NCBI GenBank assembly: GCA_024734495.1
Contig: JALMQS010000225.1
Location: 1,139,864 to 1,203,863, forward strand
Length of the DNA: 64,000 nucleotides
Reading direction: 5' to 3'
Source: Forficula auricularia
Lineage: Eukaryota; Arthropoda; Insecta; Dermaptera; Forficulidae
Shown here: positions 12,240 to 22,640 of the stretch, piece after piece
Layout of the letters: the number at the start of each line of letters is the position of its first letter
Position numbering within the stretch: position 1 is the first letter of the stretch
Notes under the pieces: generated by a model
The model's database searches: none
What the model was told of the DNA's origin: nothing
The model's input: only the letters and a program-made list of their open reading frames with translations
Position numbers and translations under genes: made by a program

Positions 12240-12345
12240 AATATTTGTGATAGACTGATGATGAAGGCAATGCCTTCGAAACTATAGTCTCTAGAAATAA
12301 TTAAAAATTATTTTATTTAAAAAACAGAAGACTCTCTCATTTTAT
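12240..12345 (+). repeat. Penelope-type pLTR fragment carrying an intact hammerhead
   Basis: Downstream of the ribozyme the sequence follows the pLTR pattern seen at 52562-52690 (A-rich stretch, then CAGAAGACTCTCTCATTTTA). The fragment lies inside the foldback element 11298-12793. Confidence 0.6.
12251..12293 (+). ncRNA. Hammerhead ribozyme, complete core
   Basis: Self-cleaving RNA fold, type I order. Stem I is 12251-12254 with 12290-12293 (four pairs). The core CTGATGA is 12255-12261. Stem II is 12263-12268 with 12272-12277, six Watson-Crick pairs closed by AAT. GAAA is 12278-12281. Stem III is A12281-T12288 and C12282-G12287 around the loop TATA. The cleavage triplet GTC is 12287-12289, so cleavage would fall after 12289. 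Every invariant core base is present. Short stem III of this kind is known from hammerheads in Penelope-like elements. One unpaired T (12262) sits between core and stem II. Activity is inferred, not shown. Confidence 0.85.
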
Positions 12346-13017
12346 TTTATTTTTAACCTAAAACAAAATATTTTGTTTCCTTAATAGAAAAAAGATTCCT
12401 CTTTGATTTTCAGTTCACTGCTTGTTTTTAGTTCAATTAGAACTCGAGTTAGAAACTAAGACCATATGTTTTCATCAATGTTTATCTTTTATAATCACGT
12501 AGTTTTAATTTTTTGCTTTGAATCGAGTTTTAATCGAGATAAAAACAAGCGGTAATTTGAAAATCAAAGAGGAAACTGTTTTCTATTATGACAACAAAAT
12601 AATATTTTCATTTCAAATATTGGTGTTTAATATCTAATGGGACTCGAAAATAGGTAAAAATGGCATTTTTTGTCGTTTTGATATCATCTCAAAACTCAGA
12701 ACTGTTGTAAAAAATCGGGAAATTGCATGATAATCAGCGTTTATAAGAACCATTTTTAGGTTTACGAATACAAACTTTTGTTTGATTTTTGTCGAATACT
12801 ATTAGTTCTAAATAGAATTGAGTCTATTAATATATAATGCATTAGTTATACATTTTTCTTGCTTATTGAGAGAATGGATTATGTCTAGATTAGATAAAGT
12901 TTTTATCATATAACACCAAAACATATAATGTTCATATTTATTCACACACGCACACGAATAAAAATTTATTTAAATATTCTTCGGGTGTTGATCCGCATGG
13001 ATTTATTTATTCATGAA

Positions 13018-13067
13018 GGTTCGTAATTGGCGTTTCAACAAGCTCTCCGTTGCTATCTTCAGAGATT
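13018..13067 (-). ncRNA. Hammerhead-like remnant
   Basis: On the minus strand CTGAAGA (13062-13056) and GAAAC (13036-13032) flank a weak stem II. The cleavage triplet is GCC instead of NUH and stem I does not pair well, so I expect no activity. Confidence 0.4.
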
Positions 13068-13516
13068 ATCACAGCATTTGTTTAGATAGCCAATCACTCA
13101 GTCATTTATCTCTTTTCTAACTACACGGTCAATCTAAGATTCTTCTCGGACGATAAAATTATCAAAATAATATACTTTTTAAGCAGTTATTCCAGGGCAG
13201 AATTTATTTCCGGACAATTTAATTAAGTAGGTTTTTGTTATTGGAAGTTTAAGGGCGAATCGAGTTCGAAGGCTATTTTTCACCCTTGAGCCTCTATTAA
13301 CTTGATATGGTATCTAAAAGAGTAAAAAATTTAATATAAAAAGGATTAGGGTTATTTAATTAAAAAAAAGGACTTCAGAAATAAGTTTTTTTCGGAATTG
13401 TGCTTTATACAATTTATATTCAGGCGAATTATTATCTAAAATTCCAATTTCCCTATATTTATTGAAAACTTTATTTGGTTCATGCCAATTTTCATAATAA
13501 ATAGAAGATTAACGGG

Positions 13517-13631
13517 TTTTTGGACAATTTTTTTTATTAATGTTAAATATCAATTTTCGTACGACGTTTCGTCCTTTTTCAGGACTTTTGTACGAAAATT
13601 GATATTTAACATTATTAAAGAAATTGTCCAT
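13517..13631. repeat. Palindrome with hammerhead-derived centre
   Basis: Arms of about 40 bp (13517-13558 and 13590-13631) pair through GTACGAAAATTGATATTTAA. The centre read on the minus strand holds CTGAAAA, then GAAACGTC: a hammerhead with G8 lost and stem II collapsed. I group it with the pLTR-like repeats. Confidence 0.5.
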
Positions 13632-14842
13632 AAATCCGTGACACTTTCATTTTTTAATGAAAACGTTTATATTTCAATTATTTTAAAATATTTGATTGGA
13701 TTTTCCTTCAGTCCACTGAGAAATTATTTAATTTTATACAGTCAGAACTTGGAGTGCGGTTAATTTCTTTATGATATAGTTGGGGGTAATCAATTATAAT
13801 AGATAATATCAATTTTTTAAATTGTTTATGTTATTATATTATTATTATGTCCCAATTAATCAAGCCCACGGAAACCCACTTTATTTAATTTCGAAGAATT
13901 TGAATGGGTGATGAATAGTCCCTATATGACGTCATCAACCTTTGATCCATAAAAGAGTCTGTCGCTAGAATGTGACGTTCAGGATTAACAGTAGTGTGAC
14001 GTCACAAAATCACCATATTATACATGAATAAAAGTTTGTATGTCCAACCTCTATATAGGAGCTAAAGAAATACCAATATTAGGTATGTGGTGATTCCTGA
14101 ACGGTGAGCAATAATCAAAATTTATTAATTTTTATTATATCAAGACATTTATATTCTTATAATAAAAGAATAATTAACCCTAAATGCCAGTATATGTTTG
14201 AGTATTATTTTATTATTTTAGATGAACAAGTTTAATATTTCGATACTTGGATTTTTACAATCTTCACTTTTCTGTTGAAAACGATTGTTCGTTTTCTTTT
14301 CTCATATTTTTATTTCCATTTCTAAACTGCTCTTCTAAAATAAAATTCAATGGATATTTTGTTTTACGGACTTGTAATGGAAGACCTCACTAGATCCAAT
14401 GCACTTCAAGTAAAGTATCACATATTTTTTTTTTTTTTTTGAAAAAATTTGGCTAAGTGGCACTTGGAAGAATTCACCAACCTCTTTTATAGGTATAATA
14501 AAAATATTTGATTTTTTTTCTTGAAATTTGATGTAGTGGTCCAGCTTTTGTTTATCTCTCTTAGAATCAAAGCAATTGATTTAAAAAATAGAATAATCAA
14601 TTTAATCATTAGAAATGTTATTTATTATATTATTCAATTGTTTTTTACAATGGAAAAATATAAATATAATAATAAGATCTATCTTTTGAAAATAGATGAT
14701 TAAATAAAGTAATAACGATTATTATAAGGGTACCTCCATCATAGTGAAAAAATATTCTCCATTAGAATTTCTTTTATGATAAGAAATTTAACAATTGCAA
14801 TTAAAAAAAAAATCATTAATAAATGGCTTTTATACATGTATA
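13632..14842. other. AT-rich intergenic DNA
   Basis: Two TGACGTCA-like motifs (about 13928 and 13998) match the CREB/ATF consensus by eye. No gene recognised. Confidence 0.4.
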
Positions 14843-15040
14843 CCAGCTGTGAAGCCCGTCTTCGGTGGGCATCATGGCAGCCAAGAGTTAGCCCCCTGGA
14901 CTCTGTGTGTTGGGTTTTAAAATAATATTTTAAATTTTCTAATTTTAATAAATTTTATTTCTCGTAAGCTAAGTATTAGTGGATTTTAAAATTAAAAAAA
15001 ATTACCTCGGCATCGTCGCGCAAGGCGATTATAATAAGTA
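14843..15040 (-). mobile_element. Helitron-like 3' end
   Basis: On the minus strand the sequence ends with a hairpin (GCCC...GGGC around 14853-14870) about ten bases before CTGG, followed by T, which fits the Helitron 3' signature (hairpin plus CTRR, A-T insertion). The 3' 60 bp, including CCAGGGGGC, are shared with 32905-32982. The 5' boundary is not defined. Confidence 0.4.
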
Positions 15041-15059
15041 TAGATAGATAGATAGATAG
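15041..15059. repeat. (GATA)n microsatellite
   Basis: Nearly five perfect GATA units directly before a hAT-like element. Confidence 0.9.
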
Positions 15060-15921
15060 CAGTGGCGGATGGTTACTTTTCAACCAGGCGATGCAGTCCC
15101 AAAAAGTACCTTTCATTTTTTGAAATTTTATTTTATTATTTCCTTTTTTTTTTTATTTTTTGCAAATTTCATCGAATACGGCATCATTTTCTTTATTTTT
15201 CGAATTTAACATTAGATTTTTAAAAAATATATTTTGGGACCTTCACCCCAAACAGATACTGCTTTGTGTGAGAGAGGGTAGGAGTCAGAAATTTATTCAG
15301 CAGAGGCTACCCATTGGCTGAATCCCTCTCCATTACTTAATTATGTCAGAAATTAATTCTTCTGACTAAAACTCCACAGTAACTGAGATGCAAATGGACC
15401 ATCTTTCACAATGAATCAGCCTGCCCTATAAGAAAATCTTAAATTTCTCCTAATTTTATTACTATAAGCAAGCTATGACTTGTCTAAGCACTCTTTGTTA
15501 TTTCTGATCTTATATAGTGAGAATTGTTGGAAATGGATTAGTCCAAAAATTCTCTAATCATCTTAATTTATTCTTTTTTTATATTATTTCTATTTTAATA
15601 GTTCCTAGGCGAGAACAATTTTTTTATTCGTCTAAAACTCTTCTGAACTTGTCTTTGACATGCTTGAACTGGAAAATATACCAGGCAGGGACTTGAAACC
15701 TTCTATTCGCACCCTTTTGGGAAAAATTCATTCATTCAATTTAATTGCCCCTTGAAACTATGGAACAATTTTATTTAATTTCAAAACAAAAACATGTTTT
15801 ATATAGAAATATTTTAAATAACAGATAATAATTTGAAAATTTAGTCCACCTTATATATTTAAGAAAATACTCTTTGAAATTTTAGAGATGCGCCACAGCA
15901 TCCAGGGACAACACGCCACTG
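15060..15921. mobile_element. Nonautonomous hAT-like element, full copy
   Basis: An 862-bp element with CAGTGGCG at the left end and CGCCACTG at the right. The flanking octamers ATAGATAG and ATAAATAA agree at six of eight, compatible with a hAT 8-bp duplication. Internal sequence is shared with 43415-44074 (same strand) and 38640-39346 (reverse), including CACAATGAATCAGCCTG and CATGCTTGAACT. No conserved reading frame across the three copies. Confidence 0.7.
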
Positions 15922-16299
15922 ATAAATAAATATTTGGTTTCTTTTAAGATAAACTTTATTTTCATGATTTTTATTTTAACCCACTTTTGGTATAATATGA
16001 AAAATAAATAAATAAATAAAATAAGTAGATATTGAAGATAAAGTTGATGTTCCAAATATAAAGAAATATTTTTTATGACATACCTGGTACATCCATGACT
16101 AAAATTGACAGACTTATGTATATATGTATAATACAAATTTAAATCAAGTTCTCTAAAGGAATAAAGTTAACCTTGCAGTTATATCTAAACTGGATATCGC
16201 CTTTATGATTTAATTTTAATTTTCTTTGGATCTACCATTTTCGAGAAATTGGTTCTATAGACTGAGAAGCAAAGTTACTTAAATACACTCAAAATGCTA

Positions 16300-16530
16300 G
16301 TTAATAGAGTAAAGGGTGTGTAGTTTCACAGTGAATGAAATAAAACTCAAAGAGGTTTATACAAACTCAATATATTTCGAGTTTACAAGTTAATAGTATT
16401 AGCTTGTAAACTCCTGATGATGGACTAATAATCCGAAATATATTGAGTTTGTATAAACCTCTTTGAGTTTTATTTCATTCACTGTGAAACTACACACCCT
16501 TTACTCTATTAACTAACATCATGTTTCACC
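16300..16530. repeat. Head-to-head hammerhead-bearing palindrome
   Basis: AGTAAAGGGTGTGTAGTTTC near 16310 and its continuation to TTTATACAAACTCAATATAT are repeated inverted to about 16510. The right arm carries a full hammerhead; the left arm has lost its core. A single-arm copy is at 48370-48540. Confidence 0.75.
16405..16453 (+). ncRNA. Hammerhead ribozyme with long stem I
   Basis: Stem I pairs 16405-16413 with 16445-16453 (nine pairs, two G-U). The core CTGATGA is 16414-16420. Stem II is only GGA/TCC (16422-16424 with 16432-16434) with a seven-base loop. GAAA is 16435-16438. Stem III is A16438-T16443 and T16439-A16442. The cleavage triplet is ATT (16442-16444). An identical copy occurs on the minus strand at 48472-48520, which argues for a family with a conserved fold. 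The two-base loop of stem III is unusually tight and might act better as a dimer. Confidence 0.75.
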
Positions 16531-16904
16531 TAAAACCTACACCACTTTCCATAAGTAAAACTCAAAATGCTAGTGGCTGTAAATGGTGATATTGAGTACA
16601 TACGTAAAAACATCTCTTCTATTTCGGGTGAAAAATCGAGTTGGTATTTCTGAATCTTGCTCATTTATAATATATATTATCTAAGTGAAAGTGAATTACC
16701 TACCACAACTTAAATGATATTTATTTATATATTTATATCATTATTGATATCTATTATCACCTTTTATCCAAGGATATATACATTTCATTTTTTTTATTTT
16801 TATACTGATAATTATTTCAACTTTTATCTATATAGGTCTACGTCTAGTTTCTAGAAATTCTACTGCATTGGCCTCGATAATTTTAATCCGAGTTTTCAGT
16901 AATG

Positions 16905-17060
16905 GTTTTTAAGGAATTAGGTGTTGGTACTTGGTGAAACATTTTTTAAATTATTCGATAAAATATACTTGGTAGGTTTCACAAGTCTCTCCAAAAATAA
17001 ATTCTTTTTATTTTAATATCTTAATGTGAAACCTACCAAGTATTTTTTATCCAATAATTA
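16905..17060. repeat. pLTR-like inverted repeat without a ribozyme core
   Basis: TACTTGGTAGGTTTCACA (about 16966-16983) and its inverse near 17026-17043 form a hairpin; relatives lie at 45000-45120 and 51945-52150, the latter with a hammerhead. Confidence 0.5.
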
Positions 17061-17309
17061 TATAGTAATGTACTATAGTGTATATACACAATTTAAAGGT
17101 CTATATGAGACCTCTCTGATTTAAGTCTGTTAATATGCAAAAGGAATATTCAAAAAAATACTATAATTTTTATTTTTTATTTCTATATTTTATTATTCAC
17201 CTACTTTCACTTTCACAAATAAGTTTCAAAATTGCGTTTGTGTTTTCACAGGGGGTATGTGTTTTAAATTCACTTGAAACGAATACAACTGTGTTTTCAC
17301 TTTGTTATC

Positions 17310-17530
17310 ACCTATGTTGTGTTCAACACCTCGATCTAAATAATACAATAAAACTACGATGTTTCGATCATTCTCAAGTATGAGCTAAAATCGGAGTGGG
17401 TGCACATCTGCTCATACTTGAGAACGATCGAAACGTCGTAGTGTTATTGTATTATTTATTTGTGTTCAATAAATAATTATAATTAATTATGTGTGATTTC
17501 ACTAAAAATTCAAATTCTAATTAAACAAAT
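17310..17530. repeat. Head-to-head repeat with two stem-II-deleted hammerhead relatives
   Basis: Two inverted copies of CTCAAGTATGAG flank 17385-17415. On the plus strand TTGAGAA (17418-17424), GATC and GAAACGTC (17430-17437) then GTAG remain, but stem II has shrunk to GATC. The copies at 28193, 45625 and 51138 retain a five-base-pair stem II. The tail ATTATAATTAATTATGTGTG is shared by the whole family. Confidence 0.6.
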
Positions 17531-18253
17531 GTATTTCATTAATGAAATTATACAAATCGATGAATTTTCATAAAAACTTGTTTTAGGTTTTGTCAGGGGC
17601 ACACTTCAAAGGTAAAAATTTCAATTGAATAAAGCATAATTTTCCATCGTTCATTTCACTTTTTAGATCTTTTATTAAATAATCTTCGGCATTAAACTTT
17701 TTTTTTCGGTGTTTCCGAATTTTCGAAACATTTTGTTTTCTAAAAATCATTTTAAATTTTTAATCTTTTTTAAAATGCTCAAAAGTTATTTAAATATTAA
17801 GGCCTTGTATGGATTTTTTATGGGAGAGCATAACGTTTCGAGTCTGAGAAACAAACGATGGCTCTAATATTAGCATCTATTTATATAATGTATATAGGTA
17901 GAAATATAGTAAAATCACTTACTGATTAAGGAATGTGGAAAAGATACCTTTTGATCATAATAGGCTTGAAGTAGTTGGTTCGAGTAGGACTAATTGTCAA
18001 AAAATTAAAATTATTAATGAATTTCTTCATGGAAACCATTAAATTTAAATGTTGATTTAATGGATGTATTGATAGAAAATTCAAAAATTAGCTTATAACC
18101 CTGAAGATTAATTAATTAATAGAAGATCGAAAGAGTTGTAATTAACGATCAAGATAATGGTGTTATTTATTGATTGAACAACCTGATACCTCCTCAACAA
18201 TTATTCGTAAAAACCTCAAAAATAAAAATCACTCTAATAAACATATAATAATA

Positions 18254-18709
18254 CAGTGAAATTCTTCAAATCTGAACCCCATAAATCCGAAATCCCGGGA
18301 AATCCGAACGAGTTTTTTTTACAAATTTAAGTTTGACACAAAAAACTGTTTTATCAATTTTTTCATTACGGAAACTGTTATGTTATGGCGTTCTTTTAAG
18401 GTTTTACCACTTGTTACATTGCAAAACTGTTCAATTTTGACATGATTTTTTCCACTCACTGATTGTTGATTTACCAACACCAAACTTGGCACCCAACTTT
18501 GTCAAACTTTCCCCAGGGTCCAGACGCTCTAAAGTTTTCAGTTTTTGTTTTACGGTACAAGAACTGTGTTTTCGTTTGGTTGCCATAATTTAAAATCAAA
18601 ATATTAATCAACAACGTTCGCTTAATTAAAAACATTTCGGCTAATCCAAACAAATTGAAATCCGAACAGGCTTCAGTCCCATTTAGTTCCGATTTGAGGG
18701 GTTTCACTG
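18254..18709 (-). mobile_element. pogo/Tigger element with a transposase start
   Basis: A 456-bp element with TIRs CAGTGAAA (left) and GGTTTCACTG (right) flanked by TA. AAATCCGAA words lie just inside the ends. It holds the first 51 codons of a pogo transposase on the minus strand (18431-18586), so it is an internally deleted autonomous element rather than a pure MITE. Its right part is tandemly repeated downstream. Confidence 0.85.
18431..18586 (-). pseudogene. pogo/Tigger transposase, N-terminal fragment
   Basis: Starts at ATG 18586 and runs 51 codons to TGA at 18431-18433. The N-terminus MATKRKHS is basic, followed by KQKLKTLERLD and then FGVGKSTISEWKK, which is the CENP-B/pogo-type N-terminal helix-turn-helix that binds the element's ends. 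This is an established DNA-binding domain of the pogo family. The second DNA-binding half, the DDE catalytic domain and the C-terminus are missing, so no transposase can be made. I chose the start because it opens the recognisable domain. A terminal-repeat-binding repressor from such a fragment is possible but speculative. Confidence 0.85.
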
Positions 18710-18710
18710 T

Positions 18711-19357
18711 AGTTTATTAATAAGTATATTATTTAGTCAAAAGTTGTTTTACAAAATATCTTATTTCTCTTAGAAACAGTTCCGACTCATTTGCTAAAAT
18801 TATAGTTTCTTCTAGTTTTTGTTCTACGGTACAATAACTGTGTTTTCTTTTGCTTGCCATAATTTAAAATCAAAATATTAATCAACACCGTTCACTTAAT
18901 TAAAAACTTTTCTGCTAATCCGAACAAATTGAAAATCCGAATAGGCTTCAGCCCCATTTAGTTCGGATTTGAGCGGTTTCACTGTAGTTTATTAATAAGT
19001 ATATTATTTAGTCAAAAGTTGTTTTACAAAATATCTTATTTCTCTTAGAAACAGTTCCGACTCATTTGCTAAAATTATAGTTTCTTCTAGTTTTTGTTCT
19101 ACGGTACAATAACTGTGTTTTCTTTTGCTTGCCATAATTTAAAATCAAAATATTAATCAACACCGTTCACTTAATTAAAAACTTTTCTGCTAATCCGAAC
19201 AAATTGAAAATCCGAACAGGCTTCAGCCCCATTTAGTTCGGATTTGAGCGGTTTCACTGTAGTTTATTAATAAGTATATTATTTAGTCAAAAGTTGTTTT
19301 ACAAAATATCTTATTTCTCTTAGAAACAGTTCCGACTCATTTGCTAAAATTATAGTT
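18711..19357. repeat. 275-bp tandem repeat of a pogo 3' end
   Basis: Units begin at 18711, 18986 and 19261 (last one about 97 bp). Each full unit contains about 98 bp of flanking DNA (starting AGTTTATTAATAAGTATATT) plus the right part of a pogo element with the transposase ATG (18860 and 19135, minus). Units 2 and 3 are almost identical, while both differ more from the parent element at 18254-18709, so the duplication is recent and its source was a slightly different pogo copy. Confidence 0.85.
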
Positions 19358-19379
19358 GCTCTAAGAGAATTAGAATTAG

Positions 19380-19740
19380 CAATCGACAGGACAATTGATT
19401 TTTATGTTGTGGTTGGAATAGATCGCGTGGCTGCTAGATAGGATCGATGCCTGAGGGCCACATTGGGCGCCTGCCCAGAGGTTGGCTTCTACCTCTACTA
19501 TCGAGCGGCGTTTCGGCTCCACAGCCGCCCGCCGAAGAGAGCCAATTTCAATCAGGGGATGTTAATGGCAAGGAAATGAAGCTGATGATCAACACGACTA
19601 TCCGCTATCATTAAGCCTATTCAGGAAGGGCTTTCTACTGGCATCCAACAATTCCAATTATGTAATTACGAAGCCTGCGTATTGAATCCACCCGAAAATA
19701 ATTTTTATTTGGTTAATATGCGTTTACGTACCTAAGAACT
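19380..19740. promoter_or_regulatory. GC-raised unique block, candidate conserved noncoding element
   Basis: About 350 bp of clearly higher GC than its surroundings, with no TIR, SINE head or repeat partner in the window. It holds CAATTATGTAATTAC (homeodomain-like TAATTA sites) and ATCATTAAG. All frames are broken. I infer possible cis-regulatory DNA. Confidence 0.3.
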
Positions 19741-20815
19741 TACCCCCCCCCCCCCTTGCGTTTCCCAACCATAAGTCTCAGAGATAAGAAATCCGAAACT
19801 TAAGCTTGATATAGGCTAGAACGAGTATATCAAGCTTTTGGTTAAAATCGGAAGACCGGAAGTGGATTACATTAAAGATTTTTCGTTTTTTTTTTTTATT
19901 TCTCAAAAACGGATCCAACGATTTTTTTAAAAATTAGTATATTTATTAAGTGCTTAGCGATGTCTGAAACGTGGAGAGTGTCTAATGTCTATAGCCCAGT
20001 ATAATTATTTTGTAGTTAAATTTCTTTAGCGATATATATGTTTGATTTTTTTTTGTTACAATATAGTGGAAATGACTCAATAGAGGAGAAATAATTTTTT
20101 TAAAACACACTAGTATCTATAGTTCTTAAAATAAAGAAATTTAAATTACTATTTTAAAACCCACTAATATTTCATTTTAAATAAATTTATTAAAATTAAG
20201 AAATTTAAATTATTTCAAGCGGATTGGGTTGGTGAATGGGAATAATGGAATTGAAATAATTATCGGAAAAGAGGTTTTTTTCTTTAATTAGTTTTTTCCT
20301 CTTATTAAAAACAAGGACTAAAAGATGATCAAGGACAGTCGATGGTGGAGAAGTAATCTCCGGAATCGAAGCTCAAAAACAATGTATGCATAAATTCATG
20401 TAAAATAATTGGTTTAATAAAATTTATAAAAAAAAAAAAAAAAATATTTCAATAACATCTAACAGCTACAGAAGTTTCACTTCCCCCGTAAGCTTAGTGG
20501 ATGAACCTCGCACATATTTTTTATTTTACTCAGAACGCGAAACTGGTTGGATAAATATAATTTTGATTCCACTCTAAATTTTTCAATTTATTGCATATTT
20601 ATTTATATGAATGTGAAAAAAGAGTTTTCAAACTTTTTTTTGAACGTCTCCCTACCTGGTTGTCCTATGATAACTTAAAGATGGAAGGTCGTAGCAAGTT
20701 CATTTTAGTACCATTTTTTTTATTTCAGCAGCTCATTCACTAAAAAATTGTCATTTCTTTTCTCATAAATCCAAAAATGTTAATATTTCATTTAAAGAGC
20801 TTTGAACGTACTTAG
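19741..20815. other. AT-rich intergenic DNA
   Basis: A C14 run at about 19742-19755; otherwise A/T-rich. Around 20100-20210 a run with TTTTAAAACCCACTAATAT resembles the inner part of 14910-14985. No gene recognised. Confidence 0.4.
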
Positions 20816-21069
20816 CATATCGCCGGCTTAGAGTGTAAAGCCGCTAACTCCATTTTTTTTTTCAAATATAGCATATTAATACCGTTCCAAAGAAAAAGAG
20901 ATGCACCATTGCGCAAGTTAAACTGCTACTTAAAATTATGATCATAAGTTATAGAAATAAAAAATATTTTTTTCCATAACAACAATATTAAATTTTGTTT
21001 GTTTTTTCTCTCCCCTGTAAAATTTCCTTGTTGTGAGGTAGCAGGTTTACACTCTAAGGCGACGATATG
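20816..21069. mobile_element. 254-bp TIR element, copy 1
   Basis: CATATCGCCGGCTTAGAGTG at the left end matches the inverse of CACTCTAAGGCGACGATATG at the right end with few mismatches. A copy in reverse, with one worn end, is at 48022-48270. No coding capacity; the two short frames here are translations of the TIR and its edge. Confidence 0.65.
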
Positions 21070-21422
21070 CAATCAAATTTACGATGGTGGATTTCAGAAG
21101 CCTACCCTACAGGGGCATATAAAGTATGCAACAAAAATGTATGTATATTCCCAGCCATGTCGAGGGCTGAAAAAGAGTTAAAAATTTCAAAAAATCGTGT
21201 ATTTTTTATTTTTTTAATCTATATTTTTTGTAAGGTAGTTGCTTATTTAGCCTGCGAGCTTCATATTAAGGCCTAATGAAGGAAGAGTTTTTTTTTCAAT
21301 ATCTCAATTTATTACAAAGTTGAAGTAATTTTTGGGGACGGACTGATAAGTGAAATTGAGTGGATATTGATGAGGCAGTCCAAGAAAAAGAAGAAGATAA
21401 TTTATACTACCTTTTTATTCAT

Positions 21423-21464
21423 AAACCGACTTTTCGGAGGTTATTCCATCCTTCTTCAGGGTTT
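21423..21464 (-). ncRNA. Hammerhead ribozyme, nearly complete
   Basis: Minus strand: stem I AAACC (21464-21460) with GGTTT (21427-21423), core CTGAAGA (21459-21453), GAAA (21435-21432), cleavage triplet GTC (21430-21428). Position 15.2 is A instead of C and stem II has a mismatch, so activity may be reduced. Confidence 0.6.
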
Positions 21465-21597
21465 TGAAAAGTCAGTGAAGGAAATCTAATGTCACAGTAT
21501 AATTCTGCTGAGAATAAAATACAATATATTATTGTTACTGCCACTAAAAAGGAGACAGAAGGGAATGTCGCATTGGATTTCCTTCACTGACTTTTCA

Positions 21598-21639
21598 AAA
21601 CCCTGAAGAAGGAGGGAATAGCCTCCGAAACGTCGGTTT
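21598..21639 (+). ncRNA. Hammerhead ribozyme with minimal stem III
   Basis: Stem I AAACC (21598-21602) pairs with GGTTT (21635-21639). The core CTGAAGA is 21603-21609. Stem II is GGAGG (21611-21615) with CCTCC (21622-21626). GAAA is 21627-21630, followed directly by CGTC, so stem III would be A-C/G-T with no loop; cleavage triplet GTC is 21632-21634. A loop-free stem III cannot fold in one molecule but is self-complementary (ACGT), so a dimer of two ribozymes could form it, as proposed for other short-stem-III hammerheads. Confidence 0.75.
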
Positions 21640-21715
21640 ATGAATAAAAAGATAGTATAAATTATCTTCTTTTCTTGGACAGCCTCATCAATATCTACTC
21701 AATTATTACAAAGTT

Positions 21716-22359
21716 TTTTTAAAGATAAATTTAATGGAAAAGTGTAAACTTGCTTCAAACCATAATTGTTTTTTAAATGTTTGTTACCATCCAGTTATCG
21801 TGCTGTTAAGACTTAGCGGTTAAGCGAAGCCCCTCTAGTGTGGCCTTAGCCTTATAATTGCTTGGAAACAAATAAATAATTTTATCAATAAAATCTTACA
21901 CTTGGTACCCCTCACTGGTGAAACCCACAGACTTTGGCTCTAACCGTTCACTGCCCATTAAATTGTCAAATCACTAATATTTGTGTAAAATGTACCAAGA
22001 TTTGAAAGAATTTTGACTTTTTTTCTCCAATTTATTACTTTACTATACAAGTATGGTCAAGTATTGTAATGGTGCATAAAAAAGTGTTTTTTTTTTCAAA
22101 ATATCTCAAAAACGGTTTAAACTATTTTGATTAAAAAAATTGAGCGAAACCATGGCATTTTGCTCTACAAAAAAGCCCAAATAAGTAAACATCGAAAAAA
22201 TTATATTTTTTGAGATAATAATTGTTTTGTAAAAATGTCTGTTAGTTAGTTAGTCTGTGTGTTACAAAATTTTTGTGGACGAGCTAGCTCATAAACTAGT
22301 CTGTTAATTGAAACCAAATTTCACACGTAGTCTTGGCCCATTGAGATTAAGAGCTGATT
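21716..22359. other. AT-rich DNA with a repeat-like patch
   Basis: Around 22240-22340 the text TAGCTCATAAACTAG with surrounding words resembles common insect interspersed repeats; no boundaries seen. No gene. Confidence 0.35.
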
Positions 22360-22640
22360 AGATTTTGGTGCATATTGACACAAAATTAAAGGGGGTGGAG
22401 GGGTGGAGGGGGGTTAAAAATTAAAAATCTTGGCCATTTGAGCAAACTCAACCAAATTTTGTATACATAATCAGTGGGACCCCAGAAGTCTAAAAATGCA
22501 AAAACTAAAAGTCCAAAATGAGTGTGGGGTCAAAAAATGAAAATATATGCTCTTGTACAAACTCAATCAAATTTTGTATCCATAATCAGTGGGCCCAGAG
22601 TAATCTAAAAATGCAAAAACTAACCCCCCCCCCCCCTTCC
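22360..22640. repeat. Fragment of the GGGGTCAAAAATGAAAAT repeat family
   Basis: Holds two direct degenerate units with CAAACTCAACCAAATTTTGT and AATGCAAAAACTAA, the same words as the arms of 8070-8735, and ends in a C run. No TIR pair of its own. Confidence 0.55.

Larger units (their letters stand above)
11298..12793. mobile_element. Foldback element with imperfect ~130-bp ends, host of a pogo MITE
   Basis: The left end (11298-11430, containing GTAAACCTAATAATAGAG) pairs with the inverted right end (about 12640-12793, containing CTAAAAATGGTTCTTATAAA on the minus strand). Its inner part (12400-12660) is homologous to 28376-28860, including a shared palindrome with ACTCGAGTT. It has been split by the pogo MITE at 11455-11951 and carries a ribozyme repeat at 12240-12345. 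No protein is encoded. Confidence 0.55.
21315..21715. repeat. Head-to-head Penelope-type repeat with two hammerheads
   Basis: GATATTGATGAGGCAGTCCA at the left is mirrored by GACAGCCTCATCAATATCTA at the right; the arms contain facing hammerheads at 21423-21464 (minus) and 21598-21639 (plus). A worn copy is at 34590-34870. Confidence 0.75.

Noticed and set aside
21067..21276. 69-codon frame near the TIR element
   Set aside because: Begins in the element's end, is absent beside the second copy and has no domain.
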